Assembly: GCF_000718025.1 (NCBI RefSeq) | Contig: NZ_JODS01000039.1 | Span: 7,235-71,234, forward strand | Origin: Kitasatospora purpeofusca | GTDB taxonomy: Bacteria > Actinomycetota > Actinomycetes > Streptomycetales > Streptomycetaceae | Direction of reading: 5' to 3' | Length of the DNA: 64,000 nt | In this document: positions 23,808 through 32,210 of the stretch, piece after piece | Numbering within the stretch: position 1 is the stretch's first letter | Layout of the letters: every line of letters begins with the position of its first letter | Translations under genes and position numbers: made by a program | The notes under the pieces: generated by a model | Told to the model about the DNA's origin: nothing | Databases searched by the model: none | What the model saw: the letters and a program-made list of their open reading frames with translations, nothing else

Positions 23808-24866
23808 TCAGATCGCGACGCCGTGCGCCCGCAGGTAGGCGATCGGGTCGATGTCCGAGCCGTACTCCGAGCCGGTGCGGATCTCGAAGTGCAGGTGCGG
23901 GCCGGTCACATTGCCGGTCGCACCGGAGAGGCCGATCTGCTGGCCGGCGGTGACGGTCTGACCGATGGACACACCGATCGAGGACAGGTGCGCGTACTCG
24001 GCGTACTTGCCGTCGGCGAGCTTGATCTCGACCTCGTTGCCGTAGGCGCCGCCGTTGCCGGCCTTCACCACGGTGCCGGCCGCGACCGCGCGCAGCGGGG
24101 TGCCGGTGGCAGCGACGAAGTCGGCGCCGGTGTGGTGGCCGGAGGCCCACATCGAGCCGGCCACGCCGTAGGCGGTGCCGAGCTTCGGGTTGGCCAGCGG
24201 GGCGAAGAAGCCGGAGGTGGCGGCGACCGGAGCCGCGGTGGCCGGCTTCGCGACCGGGGCGACGACGGCCTGAACGGCGGGCTGGGGGGCAGGCTTGGCG
24301 GCGGGCTTGGCGGCCGGGGCCGCCGGCTTCGCGGCCGGAGCGGCCGGCTTCACCGAGTCCTGCGAGGTCTGCGCCTTGGCCGCGGGGGCGGCCGGCTTGG
24401 CGGCCTCGGCCGGGGCGGCGGGCTTCGCGGCCTCGGCGGCCTTGGCGCCGAGCGCGAGGTGCTGACCCGGGAAGATGAGGTTCGGGTTGGCGCCGATGAC
24501 CGAGCGGTTGTGCTCGAACAGCGCCTTCCAGCCACCCTCGACGTTCTTCGCGTCGGCGATCTTCGACAGGGTGTCCCCGCCGACGACCTTGTAGTCGACC
24601 GGGGCGGCCGGAGCGGCCTCGGCGGCGGGAGCGGCGGCGGCAGCCGGGGCGGCCGGGGCGTTCTCGGCAGCGGCCGGCGCGGCGTCGACGCTGGCGGCGC
24701 CGGTCCAGGTGCTGGTCTGCTGCGAGTGGCCGGCGGCCGGGGCCTCGTGCGCCTGGGCGGTGACGGTGGTCACCAGCGGGAGGGCGAAGGCGGCGCCGGT
24801 GACGGCGGTGGCGATGCCGATGCGGACGGCGCGGGGCATGGCGATACGACGAGCCTGTGCGGGCAT
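23808..24866 (-). CDS. Secreted LysM-M23 peptidoglycan peptidase
   Basis: A 352-residue exported cell-wall enzyme. Signal peptide at 1-40 (RIGIATAVTGAAFALPLVTT...AQA). A LysM domain follows at about 90-140 (YKVVGGDTLSKIADAKNV...NPNLIFPGQHL), which binds peptidoglycan. An Ala/Pro/Lys-rich linker leads to the M23 domain with GHHTGADF (HxxxD zinc ligands) and GPHLHFEIR (HxH). It cleaves peptide cross-links in the wall. A GGAGAGGAC site supports the ATG at 24866. The 5' leader carries a cyclic-di-AMP riboswitch, the known control for wall-lytic genes in streptomycetes. Confidence 0.93.
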   Translation of the reverse strand: MPAQARRIAMPRAVRIGIATAVTGAAFALPLVTTVTAQAHEAPAAGHSQQTSTWTGAASVDAAPAAAENAPAAPAAAAAPAAEAAPAAPVDYKVVGGDTLSKIADAKNVEGGWKALFEHNRSVIGANPNLIFPGQHLALGAKAAEAAKPAAPAEAAKPAAPAAKAQTSQDSVKPAAPAAKPAAPAAKPAAKPAPQPAVQAVVAPVAKPATAAPVAATSGFFAPLANPKLGTAYGVAGSMWASGHHTGADFVAATGTPLRAVAAGTVVKAGNGGAYGNEVEIKLADGKYAEYAHLSSIGVSIGQTVTAGQQIGLSGATGNVTGPHLHFEIRTGSEYGSDIDPIAYLRAHGVAI

Positions 24867-24879
24867 GGAAGCTGTCCTC

Positions 24880-25035
24880 TCCGACGCCTGCGAGGTGAGC
24901 TGTCGGGTTCGGGCTGGAGTTGCCCGGCCGCAGAGAAATGCGGCTTCACCCCAAGCCGGACCGTCAATTCGGGTCCGGCGACTTACCTGTGGGTCCCCCG
25001 CTCCTGCCGTACAGAGTTCGTTGCGAACCACCGGG
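24880..25035 (-). promoter_or_regulatory. Cyclic-di-AMP (ydaO/yuaA) riboswitch
   Basis: Read on the minus strand, the leader contains GGAGCGGGGGACCCACAGGT, then GCTTGGGGTGAAGCCGC, then CCGAACCCGACAGCTCACCT with CGCAGGCG, ending just before the ribosome-binding site of the M23 peptidase. These are the conserved blocks of the actinobacterial ydaO element found upstream of resuscitation-promoting factor and LysM/M23 genes. Cyclic-di-AMP binding normally turns such genes off. The boundaries are approximate. Confidence 0.85.
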
Positions 25036-25344
25036 CAGCGGCAGGACTAGGCGTTCCACCCGGTGGCCACCCGGGCTGACGCCGGGCGGTCGCTGAACTA
25101 AAACCCATCCGTTCGGGTGAAGCAATGTCGATCTCCGGAGCCCGGGACCAAAGTCCGGAACACCGTGACGCTCCGCATGAAAGGCATGCACAGTACGCAC
25201 ACAATCCATTCACTGCGCGCACGTGATCCGCAACCCTCCGCCGATGTCGTCATCAGTGCGCACACGATCACTCACGGAACGGACATCCCCGACACACCCC
25301 CGGTGACCCTTGTCACGTCGGCCCCGTGGGCCCCACCATGGGCC

Positions 25345-26874
25345 GTGACCACCACCGATGCAGGCACCCTGCGGTTGGGCACCGCGCAGGGACGCTGGGT
25401 ACTTCTGGCGACGGTGCTCGGCTCCAGCATGGCGATGCTCGACGGAACCGTCGTGAACGTCGCACTGCCCCGGATCGGCACCGATCTCGGTGCCCAGCTC
25501 GACGCCCTGCAATGGACGCTGAACGCCTATCTGCTCACCCTGGCGGGCCTGATCCTGCTCGGCGGCGCGCTCGGCGACCGGTACGGGCGGCGCCGGATCT
25601 TCCTGCTGGGCGTGGTCTGGTTCGCCGCCGCCTCGGCCGCCTGCGCCGCCGCGCCGACCATCGAGGTGCTGATCGCGGCCCGCGCCGTGCAGGGCATCGG
25701 CGGGGCGCTGCTCACCCCGGGCTCGCTGGCGATGCTCCAGGCGGTGTTCCATCCGGACGACCGCTCGGCGGCGGTCGGCCTCTGGTCCGGCCTCGGCGGG
25801 GTCTCGGCGGCGGTCGGCCCGTTCCTCGGCGGCTGGCTGGTGGACGGCCCGGGCTGGCGCTGGATCTTCCTGCTGAACCTGCCGCTGGCCGCGATGGTGA
25901 TCGCGGTGGCCGCCCGGCACGTCCCGGAGAGCCGCGACGAGAGCTCGACCGGGCGGTTCGACGTGCTCGGCGCGGTGCTGGCCGCTCTCGCGCTCGGCTC
26001 GATCACCTATGCGCTGACCGCCGCCGGGGGCGGCCTCTCCGCCACGGTCTGGGTCACCGGCGCGGCCGGCCTCCTGCTCGGCGCCGCCTTCATCGTGGTC
26101 GAGCGCCGCACCGCGGAGCCGATGCTGCCGCTGGGCCTGTTCTCCTCACGGCTGTTCACCGCCGTCAACCTGGTCACGCTCGCCGTGTACGCGGCGTTCA
26201 GCGGGGTCTTCTTCCTCCTGGTCGTCCAGCTGCAGATCGTCTCCGGCTTCTCGCCGCTGGTCTCCGGACTCGCGCTGGTGCCGATCACCGTGATCATGCT
26301 GGCGCTCTCCGCCCGGGCGGGCCGGCTGGGCAAACGGATCGGCCCGCGGCTGCCGCTCACCGTCGGCCCGCTGCTGTGCGCGGTGGGCGTGCTGCTGATG
26401 CTGCGGATCGGGCCCGACGCCTCCTACTGGACGGACGTGCTGCCGGCCGTCGCGGTGATGGGGAGCGGAATGGTGCTGCTGGTCGCACCGCTGACCGCGA
26501 CCGTGCTGGCGGCGGTCGAGGTGCGGCACGCGGGCATCGCGAGCGGGGTCAACAACGCCGCGGCCCGGGCGGCCGGACTGCTGGCCGTTGCCGCGCTGCC
26601 CGCGCTGGCGGGTCTGAGCGGCGACGCCTACCGGGTGCCGTCGGCGGTCGACTCCGCCTTCCACACCGCGATGCTGATCTGTGCCGGACTGCTCGTGGCG
26701 GGCGGGCTCACGGCCCTGACCACCGTCCACGGCAACGTCCTGGCCCCCGAGGACCACCGCCCGGTGGCCGAGCCGGACTGCCGCTACGCCTGCGGCACCA
26801 ACGCGCCGCCCCTCGACCCGGGCCATCCCGCCCCGCCCCTCGACCCGGGCCGTCCGGCTCCGGAGCAGGGCTGA
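25345..26874 (+). CDS. DHA2-family MFS exporter (14 helices)
   Basis: A 509-residue multidrug exporter of the EmrB/QacA type. Motifs: SSMAMLDGTVVNVALPRIGTD in helix 1, GDRYGRRRIFL between helices 2 and 3, RAVQGIGGALLTPGSLAML (motif C region) and GLWSGLGGVSAAVGPFLGGW. About 14 hydrophobic helices. The ORF is open further upstream, but that part is hydrophilic. The GTG at 25345 is my choice because the fold starts about 15 residues later; no ribosome-binding site decides it, and GTG 25303 is an alternative. The C-terminal tail contains two copies of PPLDPGHPAP/PPLDPGRPAP. Substrate unknown. Confidence 0.82.
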   Translation: MTTTDAGTLRLGTAQGRWVLLATVLGSSMAMLDGTVVNVALPRIGTDLGAQLDALQWTLNAYLLTLAGLILLGGALGDRYGRRRIFLLGVVWFAAASAACAAAPTIEVLIAARAVQGIGGALLTPGSLAMLQAVFHPDDRSAAVGLWSGLGGVSAAVGPFLGGWLVDGPGWRWIFLLNLPLAAMVIAVAARHVPESRDESSTGRFDVLGAVLAALALGSITYALTAAGGGLSATVWVTGAAGLLLGAAFIVVERRTAEPMLPLGLFSSRLFTAVNLVTLAVYAAFSGVFFLLVVQLQIVSGFSPLVSGLALVPITVIMLALSARAGRLGKRIGPRLPLTVGPLLCAVGVLLMLRIGPDASYWTDVLPAVAVMGSGMVLLVAPLTATVLAAVEVRHAGIASGVNNAAARAAGLLAVAALPALAGLSGDAYRVPSAVDSAFHTAMLICAGLLVAGGLTALTTVHGNVLAPEDHRPVAEPDCRYACGTNAPPLDPGHPAPPLDPGRPAPEQG

Positions 26875-26926
26875 GCCTCCCCGCAGCAGAAGACCCCCGG
26901 ACCGCCGGGCCTCCCGGACACGCCGA

Positions 26927-26957
26927 GGGCCCCGCCACCTCGACGGTGACGGGGCCC
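26927..26957. terminator. Terminator between the exporter and purB
   Basis: A 13-bp stem with one mismatch (26927-26939 with 26945-26957) and a 5-base loop, in the 105-base gap between the convergent DHA2 exporter and purB genes. Confidence 0.75.
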
Positions 26958-26979
26958 GGCATCCGGGGTCGGACAACCG

Positions 26980-28410
26980 TCAGAGGATGTCGCCCGGCGC
27001 GTACTTGGCGGCCTCCGGGTACGCGGCCGCGACGGCCTCGACCTGGCGGACGACCTCGGCGACCTGGGCACCGGCCGCACCGGTGAAGGACAGCCGGTCG
27101 GCGAGCAGCGCGTCCAGCCCGGCCCGGTCCAGCGGGATCCGGTCGTCGTTCGCCAGCCGGTCCAGCAGCTCGTTCTCCCGGGCCCCGGCCCGCATCGCGA
27201 GCGCGGAGGCGACGGCGTGCTCCTTGATGACCTCGTGCCCGGTCTCCCGGCCGACGCCCGCGCGCACCGCGCCCATCAGCACCTTGGTGGTGGCCAGGAA
27301 CGGCAGGTAGCGGTCCAGCTCGGCCTCGACCACGGCCGGGAAGGCGCCGAACTCGTCGAGGACGGTCAGGAAGGTCTCCAGCAGGCCGTCGAAGGCGAAG
27401 AAGGCGTCCGGCAGCGCGACCCGGCGGACCACCGAGCAGGAGACGTCGCCCTCGTTCCACTGGTCGCCGGCCAGCTCGCCGGTCATCGACGCGTAGCCGC
27501 GCAGGATCACCGCGAGGCCGTTGACACGCTCGCAGGAGCGGGTGTTCATCTTGTGCGGCATCGCGGAGGAGCCGACCTGGCCCTCCTTGAAGCCCTCGGT
27601 CACGAGCTCGTGGCCGGCCATCAGGCGGATGGTCTTGGCGAGGCTGGACGGCGCGGCGGCCAGCTGCACCAGGGCGGTCAGCACCTCGAAGTCCAGCGAG
27701 CGCGGGTAGACCTGGCCGACGCTGATCAGCACGTTGTCGAAGCCGAGGTGGCCGGCGACCCGGCGCTCCAGCTCGGCGAGCTTCTCGGTGTCGCCACCGA
27801 GCAGGTCCAGCATGTCCTGGGCGGTGCCGACCGGGCCCTTGATCCCGCGCAGCGGGTAGCGGGCGATCAGCTCCTCCAGCCGGCGGAAGGCGACCAGCAG
27901 CTCGTCCGCGATCGACGCGAAGCGCTTGCCGAGGGTGGTGGCCTGCGCGGCCACGTTGTGCGAGCGGCCGGCCATGACCAGCTCGGCGTGCTCGGCGGAG
28001 AGCCGACCAAGGCGGACCAGCACGGCGACCGTGCGGTCCCGCACGTGCTCCAGGGACTGCCGAATCTGCAGCTGCTCGACGTTCTCGGTCAGATCCCGGG
28101 AGGTCATGCCCTTGTGGATCTGCTCGTGGCCGGCGAGGTCGCTGAACTCCTCGATCCGGGCCTTCACATCGTGTCGGGTGACCCGCTCACGGGCGGCGAT
28201 GGAGCCGAGGTCGACCTGGTCGATCACCCGCTCGTAGTCGGCGACAGCGGTGGCGGGCACCTCGACGCCGAGGTCCTGCTGGGCCTTCAGGACGGCGAGC
28301 CACAGGTGGCGCTCGAGGACCACCTTGTGCTCGGGGGACCACAGCTGGGCCAGGGTCGCCGAGGCGTACCGGGAGGCCAGGACATTGGGGATCTGGGGCT
28401 TCGCGCTCAC
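26980..28410 (-). CDS. purB: Adenylosuccinate lyase
   Basis: Purine-biosynthesis enzyme of 476 residues catalysing two fumarate-releasing steps: SAICAR to AICAR and adenylosuccinate to AMP. The fumarate-lyase signature GSSAMPHKMNTRSCERV is present near residue 290, with HKGMTSRDLTENVEQ and AGRSHNVAAQATTLGKR earlier carrying the catalytic and substrate-binding His and Ser/Thr residues. The GTG at 28410 is chosen over an in-frame TTG 9 bases upstream. A TAGGCT box 8 bases before it would suit a leaderless transcript. The gene stands alone. Confidence 0.95.
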   Translation of the reverse strand: MSAKPQIPNVLASRYASATLAQLWSPEHKVVLERHLWLAVLKAQQDLGVEVPATAVADYERVIDQVDLGSIAARERVTRHDVKARIEEFSDLAGHEQIHKGMTSRDLTENVEQLQIRQSLEHVRDRTVAVLVRLGRLSAEHAELVMAGRSHNVAAQATTLGKRFASIADELLVAFRRLEELIARYPLRGIKGPVGTAQDMLDLLGGDTEKLAELERRVAGHLGFDNVLISVGQVYPRSLDFEVLTALVQLAAAPSSLAKTIRLMAGHELVTEGFKEGQVGSSAMPHKMNTRSCERVNGLAVILRGYASMTGELAGDQWNEGDVSCSVVRRVALPDAFFAFDGLLETFLTVLDEFGAFPAVVEAELDRYLPFLATTKVLMGAVRAGVGRETGHEVIKEHAVASALAMRAGARENELLDRLANDDRIPLDRAGLDALLADRLSFTGAAGAQVAEVVRQVEAVAAAYPEAAKYAPGDIL

Positions 28411-28543
28411 GCTTCGCAAGCCTAACAGCCGAGGTCAGCCCGACCCGCGCCGGACCGGCCCAGCGCGATCCGCAGGCAGCGGAAGCGGCCTGGAGAGCGG
28501 CCCGGAGAGCCGCCCGGCACCCGGACGCAGCGGCCCCGTATTC

Positions 28544-28603
28544 GGACACACCGTGCCCCGACACACCGTGCCCGGACACACCGCGCCCGAAGACGCCGCG
28601 CCC
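28544..28603. repeat. 15-bp tandem repeat
   Basis: Four consecutive 15-base units related to GGACACACCGTGCCC (two nearly identical, two diverged), with a partial fifth. They fill the 210-base gap between the MarR stop and the purB start, whose other part is GGAGAGC-type short repeats. No gene is seen in this gap. Confidence 0.85.
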
Positions 28604-28620
28604 GGACACAGCACCGAGAC

Positions 28621-29064
28621 CTACTGCCGTCCGCTGAGCACCGGGAGCACCTGGAGGCAGATCGAGTGCAGCGCGCTCCGCTGCTCGTCGCTGAGGGTCT
28701 CGAAGGACTGGTGGGTGCGGCTCATCTCGCCGCGGACCAGCGACAGGATCTCCCGGCCCTGCTCGCTGATGACCACGATCTTGACCCGCCGGTCCCCCGC
28801 CGAGGCCTCCCGGCGGGCCAGGCCCAGGGCCTCGAGCCGGTCGACGATCCCGGTCACGTTGGAGGCGTCGCAGCCGAGCCGCCCGGCCAGCGCGCGCATC
28901 GGCACCGGCTCCTGGACGGCGCCGAGCGCCTTGGCCTGCGAGGAGGAGAGACCGTGCCTGGCGGCGGCGGCCGCGAAGTCCTGGAAGTACGCGGCACCGA
29001 CGGCGGCCAGCGCCTCCATCAGCTCGGCGTTGGTCGGTACGGTCGTGGTCACTGTGGAACCCAT
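28621..29064 (-). CDS. MarR-family transcriptional regulator
   Basis: A 147-residue winged-helix repressor. Order: dimerisation helix (NAELMEALAAVGAAYFQDFA), then AKALGAVQEPVPMRALAGRL and the recognition helix DASNVTGIVDRLEALGLARR, then the wing ASAGDRRVKIVVISEQG, then C-terminal dimerisation helices. The length is typical. The ATG lacks a strong ribosome-binding site. A quasi-palindrome 23-37 bases upstream is the likely autoregulatory operator. Its target beyond itself is not evident from neighbours; the HipA-like operon behind it runs in the same direction. Confidence 0.92.
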   Translation of the reverse strand: MGSTVTTTVPTNAELMEALAAVGAAYFQDFAAAAARHGLSSSQAKALGAVQEPVPMRALAGRLGCDASNVTGIVDRLEALGLARREASAGDRRVKIVVISEQGREILSLVRGEMSRTHQSFETLSDEQRSALHSICLQVLPVLSGRQ

Positions 29065-29086
29065 GAGGTCAGCCTACGACCGAGTG

Positions 29087-29101
29087 CTTCAGTATCTCAA
29101 G
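29087..29101. promoter_or_regulatory. Probable MarR operator
   Basis: CTTCAGTATCTCAAG is a 15-bp imperfect palindrome (CTT.AG...CT.AAG) lying 23-37 bases upstream of the MarR gene. MarR-family operators are usually 15-20 bp palindromes of this sort. Confidence 0.6.
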
Positions 29102-29168
29102 CTTTGATCACGGCAAAGATCCGGCAGTCAACCGCCGCACCGTACCGAGGGCCCGACCGCCCGGGCCC

Positions 29169-29585
29169 TCAGAGCACCAGTTGGTCGAACAGCCGGCGCA
29201 GCTCGGTCTCCGGGTCCGCGGTCAGCCCGGTGTGCACCGGGCCCGGCTGCACCACCGCGCTGCGCGGCGCGGTCAGCCAGCGGAACCGCTGCCCCGGGTT
29301 GTCCGACGCCGCCGGACCGGCCTGCGGTCCGCCCTCGCAGACCGCCTCGATCCCCTGCAGCGCCCGCCGCACCCCGGACACGTCGGCCACCGGGTCCAGC
29401 GCCAGCAGCCGCGCCTGGTCGAGATGGGTCCGGGCGGCCAGGTGGGCACTCTGCCGGCAGTAGAGCAGCACACCCACATTGACGCACTCACCGCGCTCCA
29501 CCCGGGGCACCGCCCGGATCACCGCGTACTCGTAGTCGTGCAGCTCGGCGACGGCCGGCAGCGCCGACCGGATCGGCTCGGTCAT
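29169..29585 (-). CDS. DUF3037 domain protein paired with the HipA-like kinase
   Basis: A 138-residue protein. Its core ELHDYEYAVIRAVPRVERGE followed by CVNVGVLLYCRQ is the signature I recognise for DUF3037, a family commonly coded directly after a HipA-like kinase in actinobacteria. Its ATG overlaps the stop of that kinase (ATGA), so the two are co-translated. No catalytic motif is evident; it may bind or modulate the kinase. Function is unknown. Confidence 0.82.
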   Translation of the reverse strand: MTEPIRSALPAVAELHDYEYAVIRAVPRVERGECVNVGVLLYCRQSAHLAARTHLDQARLLALDPVADVSGVRRALQGIEAVCEGGPQAGPAASDNPGQRFRWLTAPRSAVVQPGPVHTGLTADPETELRRLFDQLVL

Positions 29586-30358
29586 GCGGACACCTCCGGC
29601 AGCCAGTCGCGCGGACCGGCCAGTCGCTCGGTCAACTGGGTGCGGTACGCCGCGCGCACCGCCTCGGGCGAGTCGAAGCCGGGCTCGTCCACCAGCCAGA
29701 CGTCCGGGATCCGCGCCACCGCCTCCTCGATCGCCGCCTCGGCCAGCGGCGCGAGCGCCTTGTCGGCGGCGAGCAGGTCCGGCTCGGCGCGCAGCAGCGC
29801 GTGGTCGGAGGCGTCGTACGGCCGCCGGATCCAGGCGGCCGCGCCGGCCCAGTTGTGGTGGAAGATCAGGCTCGCGCCGTGGTCGATGAGCCGCAGTCCA
29901 CCGGTGGCGACCAGCAGATTGGGGTTGCGCCAGGAGCGGTCGACGTTGCCGATGAGGGCGTCGAACCAGAGCACCTGCCCGGCCAGCCCGGCGTCCACCT
30001 CGAAGCAGAGCGGGTCGAAGTTGAGCGCGCCGCTGACGAAGGCCATGCCCAGGTTGAGTCCGCCGCTGGCGCGCATCTGGTCCTGGATCTGCGGGTCCGG
30101 CTCGCTGCGGGCCAGTACCGGGTCCAGGTCGACGGTCACCAGCTCGGGCACCGGCAGCCCGAGCCGCCGGCCGAGTTCCCCGGCCAGCACCTCCGCCACC
30201 AGCGCCTTTCGGCCCTGCGCCGCGCCGACCCATTTCAGCGCGTACAGCCGCCGGTCGTCGGCCTCGACCAGGCCCGGCATCGAGCCGCCTTCTCGCAGTG
30301 GCGTCACATAACGGACCGCCGTCACCTCGGGGAGCACGGCGGACAGCCTATCGGGCAT
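29582..30358 (-). CDS. HipA-like protein kinase
   Basis: A 258-residue kinase-fold protein. The catalytic loop is DALIGNVDRSWRNPNLLV, matching the NxDR..xN loop of HipA, and the metal-binding segment is RLIDHGASLIF. The N-terminal lobe has LYALKWVGAAQGRKALVAEV with a likely ATP-binding Lys. It is shorter than HipA of E. coli (about 440 residues) and has no HipB antitoxin next to it; instead it is coupled to DUF3037. It may phosphorylate an aminoacyl-tRNA synthetase or other target, but this is inference. The ATG at 30358 is chosen over an in-frame GTG two codons upstream. Confidence 0.8.
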   Translation of the reverse strand: MPDRLSAVLPEVTAVRYVTPLREGGSMPGLVEADDRRLYALKWVGAAQGRKALVAEVLAGELGRRLGLPVPELVTVDLDPVLARSEPDPQIQDQMRASGGLNLGMAFVSGALNFDPLCFEVDAGLAGQVLWFDALIGNVDRSWRNPNLLVATGGLRLIDHGASLIFHHNWAGAAAWIRRPYDASDHALLRAEPDLLAADKALAPLAEAAIEEAVARIPDVWLVDEPGFDSPEAVRAAYRTQLTERLAGPRDWLPEVSA

Positions 30359-30465
30359 ATGCACGGGGCGGGTGTCGCTCGACCCGCTCGCCCGCCCGGG
30401 TCGTCCCGGTGGCAGCCCCCGCCGCGCCGTGCGAACGTGGCGGACAGTAGCCGGGGAACGCTACG

Positions 30466-30577
30466 GCCCCGACCGGCAATCGGCCACGACCCCGACCGGC
30501 CACGACCCCGACGGGCCGCAGCCGCAGCCGGCCGAAACCGCAACCGGCCACGACCCGCATCGGCCATGACCCGCACC
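30466..30577. repeat. Degenerate 15-17-bp tandem repeat
   Basis: About six units related to CGGCCACGACCCCGAC, two adjacent ones identical, in the 341-base divergent gap between the HipA-like gene and the NADH dehydrogenase gene. They should lie in the leader or promoter region of the latter. Apart from this and presumed promoters I see nothing else in the gap. Confidence 0.8.
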
Positions 30578-30699
30578 ACCGCACTCGCACCGCCGTACCC
30601 GTACCGCCGCCTCCGCGCCCACCGAGGGCCTCGACGTGGCGGAACGGCCCTCGGCGCCTCGACCCGCGGCGGAACGACCTGCACTGTGAGGGACGCACG

Positions 30700-32058
30700 A
30701 TGGAACGAGCCCGGATCCTGATCGTGGGCGGCGGCTTCGCCGGACTGGAGTGCGCGCGCCGGCTGGAGCGCAAGCTCTCCCCGGCGGAGGCGGAGATCTC
30801 CCTGGTCACCCCGTTCAGCTACCAGCTCTACCTGCCGCTGCTGCCGCACGTGGCGGCGGGTGTGCTCACACCGCAGTCGGTGGCCGTCTCGCTGCGGCGC
30901 TCGCTGCGCCGCACCCACATCGTCCCCGGCGGCGCGATCGGGGTGGACCCGGCCGCCAAGGTCTGCGTGGTGCGCAAGATCACCGACGAGGTGGTGGCGC
31001 AGAAGTACGACTACCTGGTGCTGGCCCCCGGCAGCGTCACCCGCACCTTCGACATCCCCGGTCTGACCGACTACGCGCGCGGCATGAAGACCCTCGCCGA
31101 GGCGGCGTACGTCCGGGACCATGTGATCGCCCAGCTGGACCTCGCCTCCGCCACCCCGGACCAGCGGGAGCGCGAGTCCCGGCTCCAGTTCGTGGTGGTC
31201 GGCGGCGGCTACGCCGGCACCGAGACCGCCGCCTGCCTCCAGCGCCTCACCACGGCCGCCGCCCACCGCTACCCGAGGCTGGACGCCCGGCAGATCAAGT
31301 GGCACCTCATCGACATCGCCCCCAAGCTGATGCCCGAGCTCGGCGACGCCCTCGGCACCGCCGCCCTGGAGGTGCTGCGCGAGCGCGGCATCGAGGTCTC
31401 GCTCGGCGTGTCGGTGGCCGAGGTCGGCGCCGAGTCGGTGAAGTTCACCGACGGCCGGGTGCTCCCCTGCCGGACCCTGATCTGGACGGCCGGCGTCGCC
31501 GCGAGCCCGCTGATCGCCACCCTGGACGCGGAGACGGTGCGCGGGCGGATCGCGGTGACGGCGGAGATGCGGGTGGCCCCGTTCGAGGGCGTGTTCGCGC
31601 TCGGCGACGCCGCCGCCGTCCCCGACCTCGCCAAGGGCGACGGCGCGATGTGCCCGCCGACCGCCCAGCACTCGGCCCGCCAGGGCCGGGCGGTGGCCAA
31701 CAATGTGATCGCCGCGCTCCGCAACCAGCCGCTGGAGCCCTACTACCACAAGGACCTGGGCCTGGTGGTGGACCTCGGTGGCAAGGACGCCGTCTCCAAG
31801 CCGCTCGGGGTGGAGCTGCGCGGTGTGCCGGCGCAACTGGTGGCCCGCGGCTACCACCTGATGGCGATGCGCACCAACGCCGCCAAGTTCCGGGTCGGCG
31901 CGAACTGGCTGCTCAACGCGACCGCCGGCGACGACTTCGTGCGCACCGGGTTCCTCGCCCGCCAGCCCGCCCGGCTCCGCGACTTCGAGTACACGGACGC
32001 CTATCTGACGCGGGACCAGGTCAAGGAGCACACCCAGGCGCTGCTCGCCAAGGGCTGA
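30700..32058 (+). CDS. Type II NADH dehydrogenase-like FAD oxidoreductase
   Basis: A 452-residue flavoprotein of the NDH-2 family that passes electrons from NAD(P)H to quinone without proton pumping. The FAD dinucleotide fold is at the very start (RILIVGGGFAGLECARRL), the second NAD(H) fold at about 164 (LQFVVVGGGYAGTETAACLQ), and the FAD-binding GVFALGDAAAVPD segment near 300. NTPFSYQ-like VTPFSYQLYLPLLPHVAAG is a family mark. The C-terminus has an amphipathic region likely to touch the membrane. GAGG lies upstream of the ATG. It is followed by a very strong terminator. Confidence 0.9.
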   Translation: MERARILIVGGGFAGLECARRLERKLSPAEAEISLVTPFSYQLYLPLLPHVAAGVLTPQSVAVSLRRSLRRTHIVPGGAIGVDPAAKVCVVRKITDEVVAQKYDYLVLAPGSVTRTFDIPGLTDYARGMKTLAEAAYVRDHVIAQLDLASATPDQRERESRLQFVVVGGGYAGTETAACLQRLTTAAAHRYPRLDARQIKWHLIDIAPKLMPELGDALGTAALEVLRERGIEVSLGVSVAEVGAESVKFTDGRVLPCRTLIWTAGVAASPLIATLDAETVRGRIAVTAEMRVAPFEGVFALGDAAAVPDLAKGDGAMCPPTAQHSARQGRAVANNVIAALRNQPLEPYYHKDLGLVVDLGGKDAVSKPLGVELRGVPAQLVARGYHLMAMRTNAAKFRVGANWLLNATAGDDFVRTGFLARQPARLRDFEYTDAYLTRDQVKEHTQALLAKG

Positions 32059-32070
32059 CCCGAGCCGCAG

Positions 32071-32129
32071 GAACGGGACGTCGCCCTGTCCCCCGCCGCA
32101 CCGGCGGGGGACAGGGCGACGTCCCGTTC
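32071..32129. terminator. Perfect 28-bp-stem terminator
   Basis: Arms 32071-32098 and 32102-32129 are exact reverse complements with a 3-base loop, 12 bases after the stop of the NADH dehydrogenase gene. It is unusually long and could stop transcription from both strands; the SGNH lipase gene converges on it. Confidence 0.9.
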
Positions 32130-32135
32130 CCGACG

Positions 32136-32210
32136 GCTGCCTCGCCGCCGGCTGCCTCGCCGCCGGCTGCCTCGCCGATGGCTGCCTCGCCGCCGGCTAC
32201 TTCGCCGTCA
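32136..32210. repeat. 15-bp tandem repeat overlapping the lipase 3' end
   Basis: Five 15-base units related to GCTGCCTCGCCGCCG: four nearly identical (32136-32195) and a diverged fifth that includes the lipase stop codon and last codons. The array starts 6 bases after the terminator hairpin. It may have arisen by repeated duplication of the gene's own 3' end. Confidence 0.9.

Noticed and set aside
30466..30577. Possible CRISPR array or integration-host-type repeat
   Set aside because: Units of 15-17 bp follow one another directly and are degenerate; no spacers.
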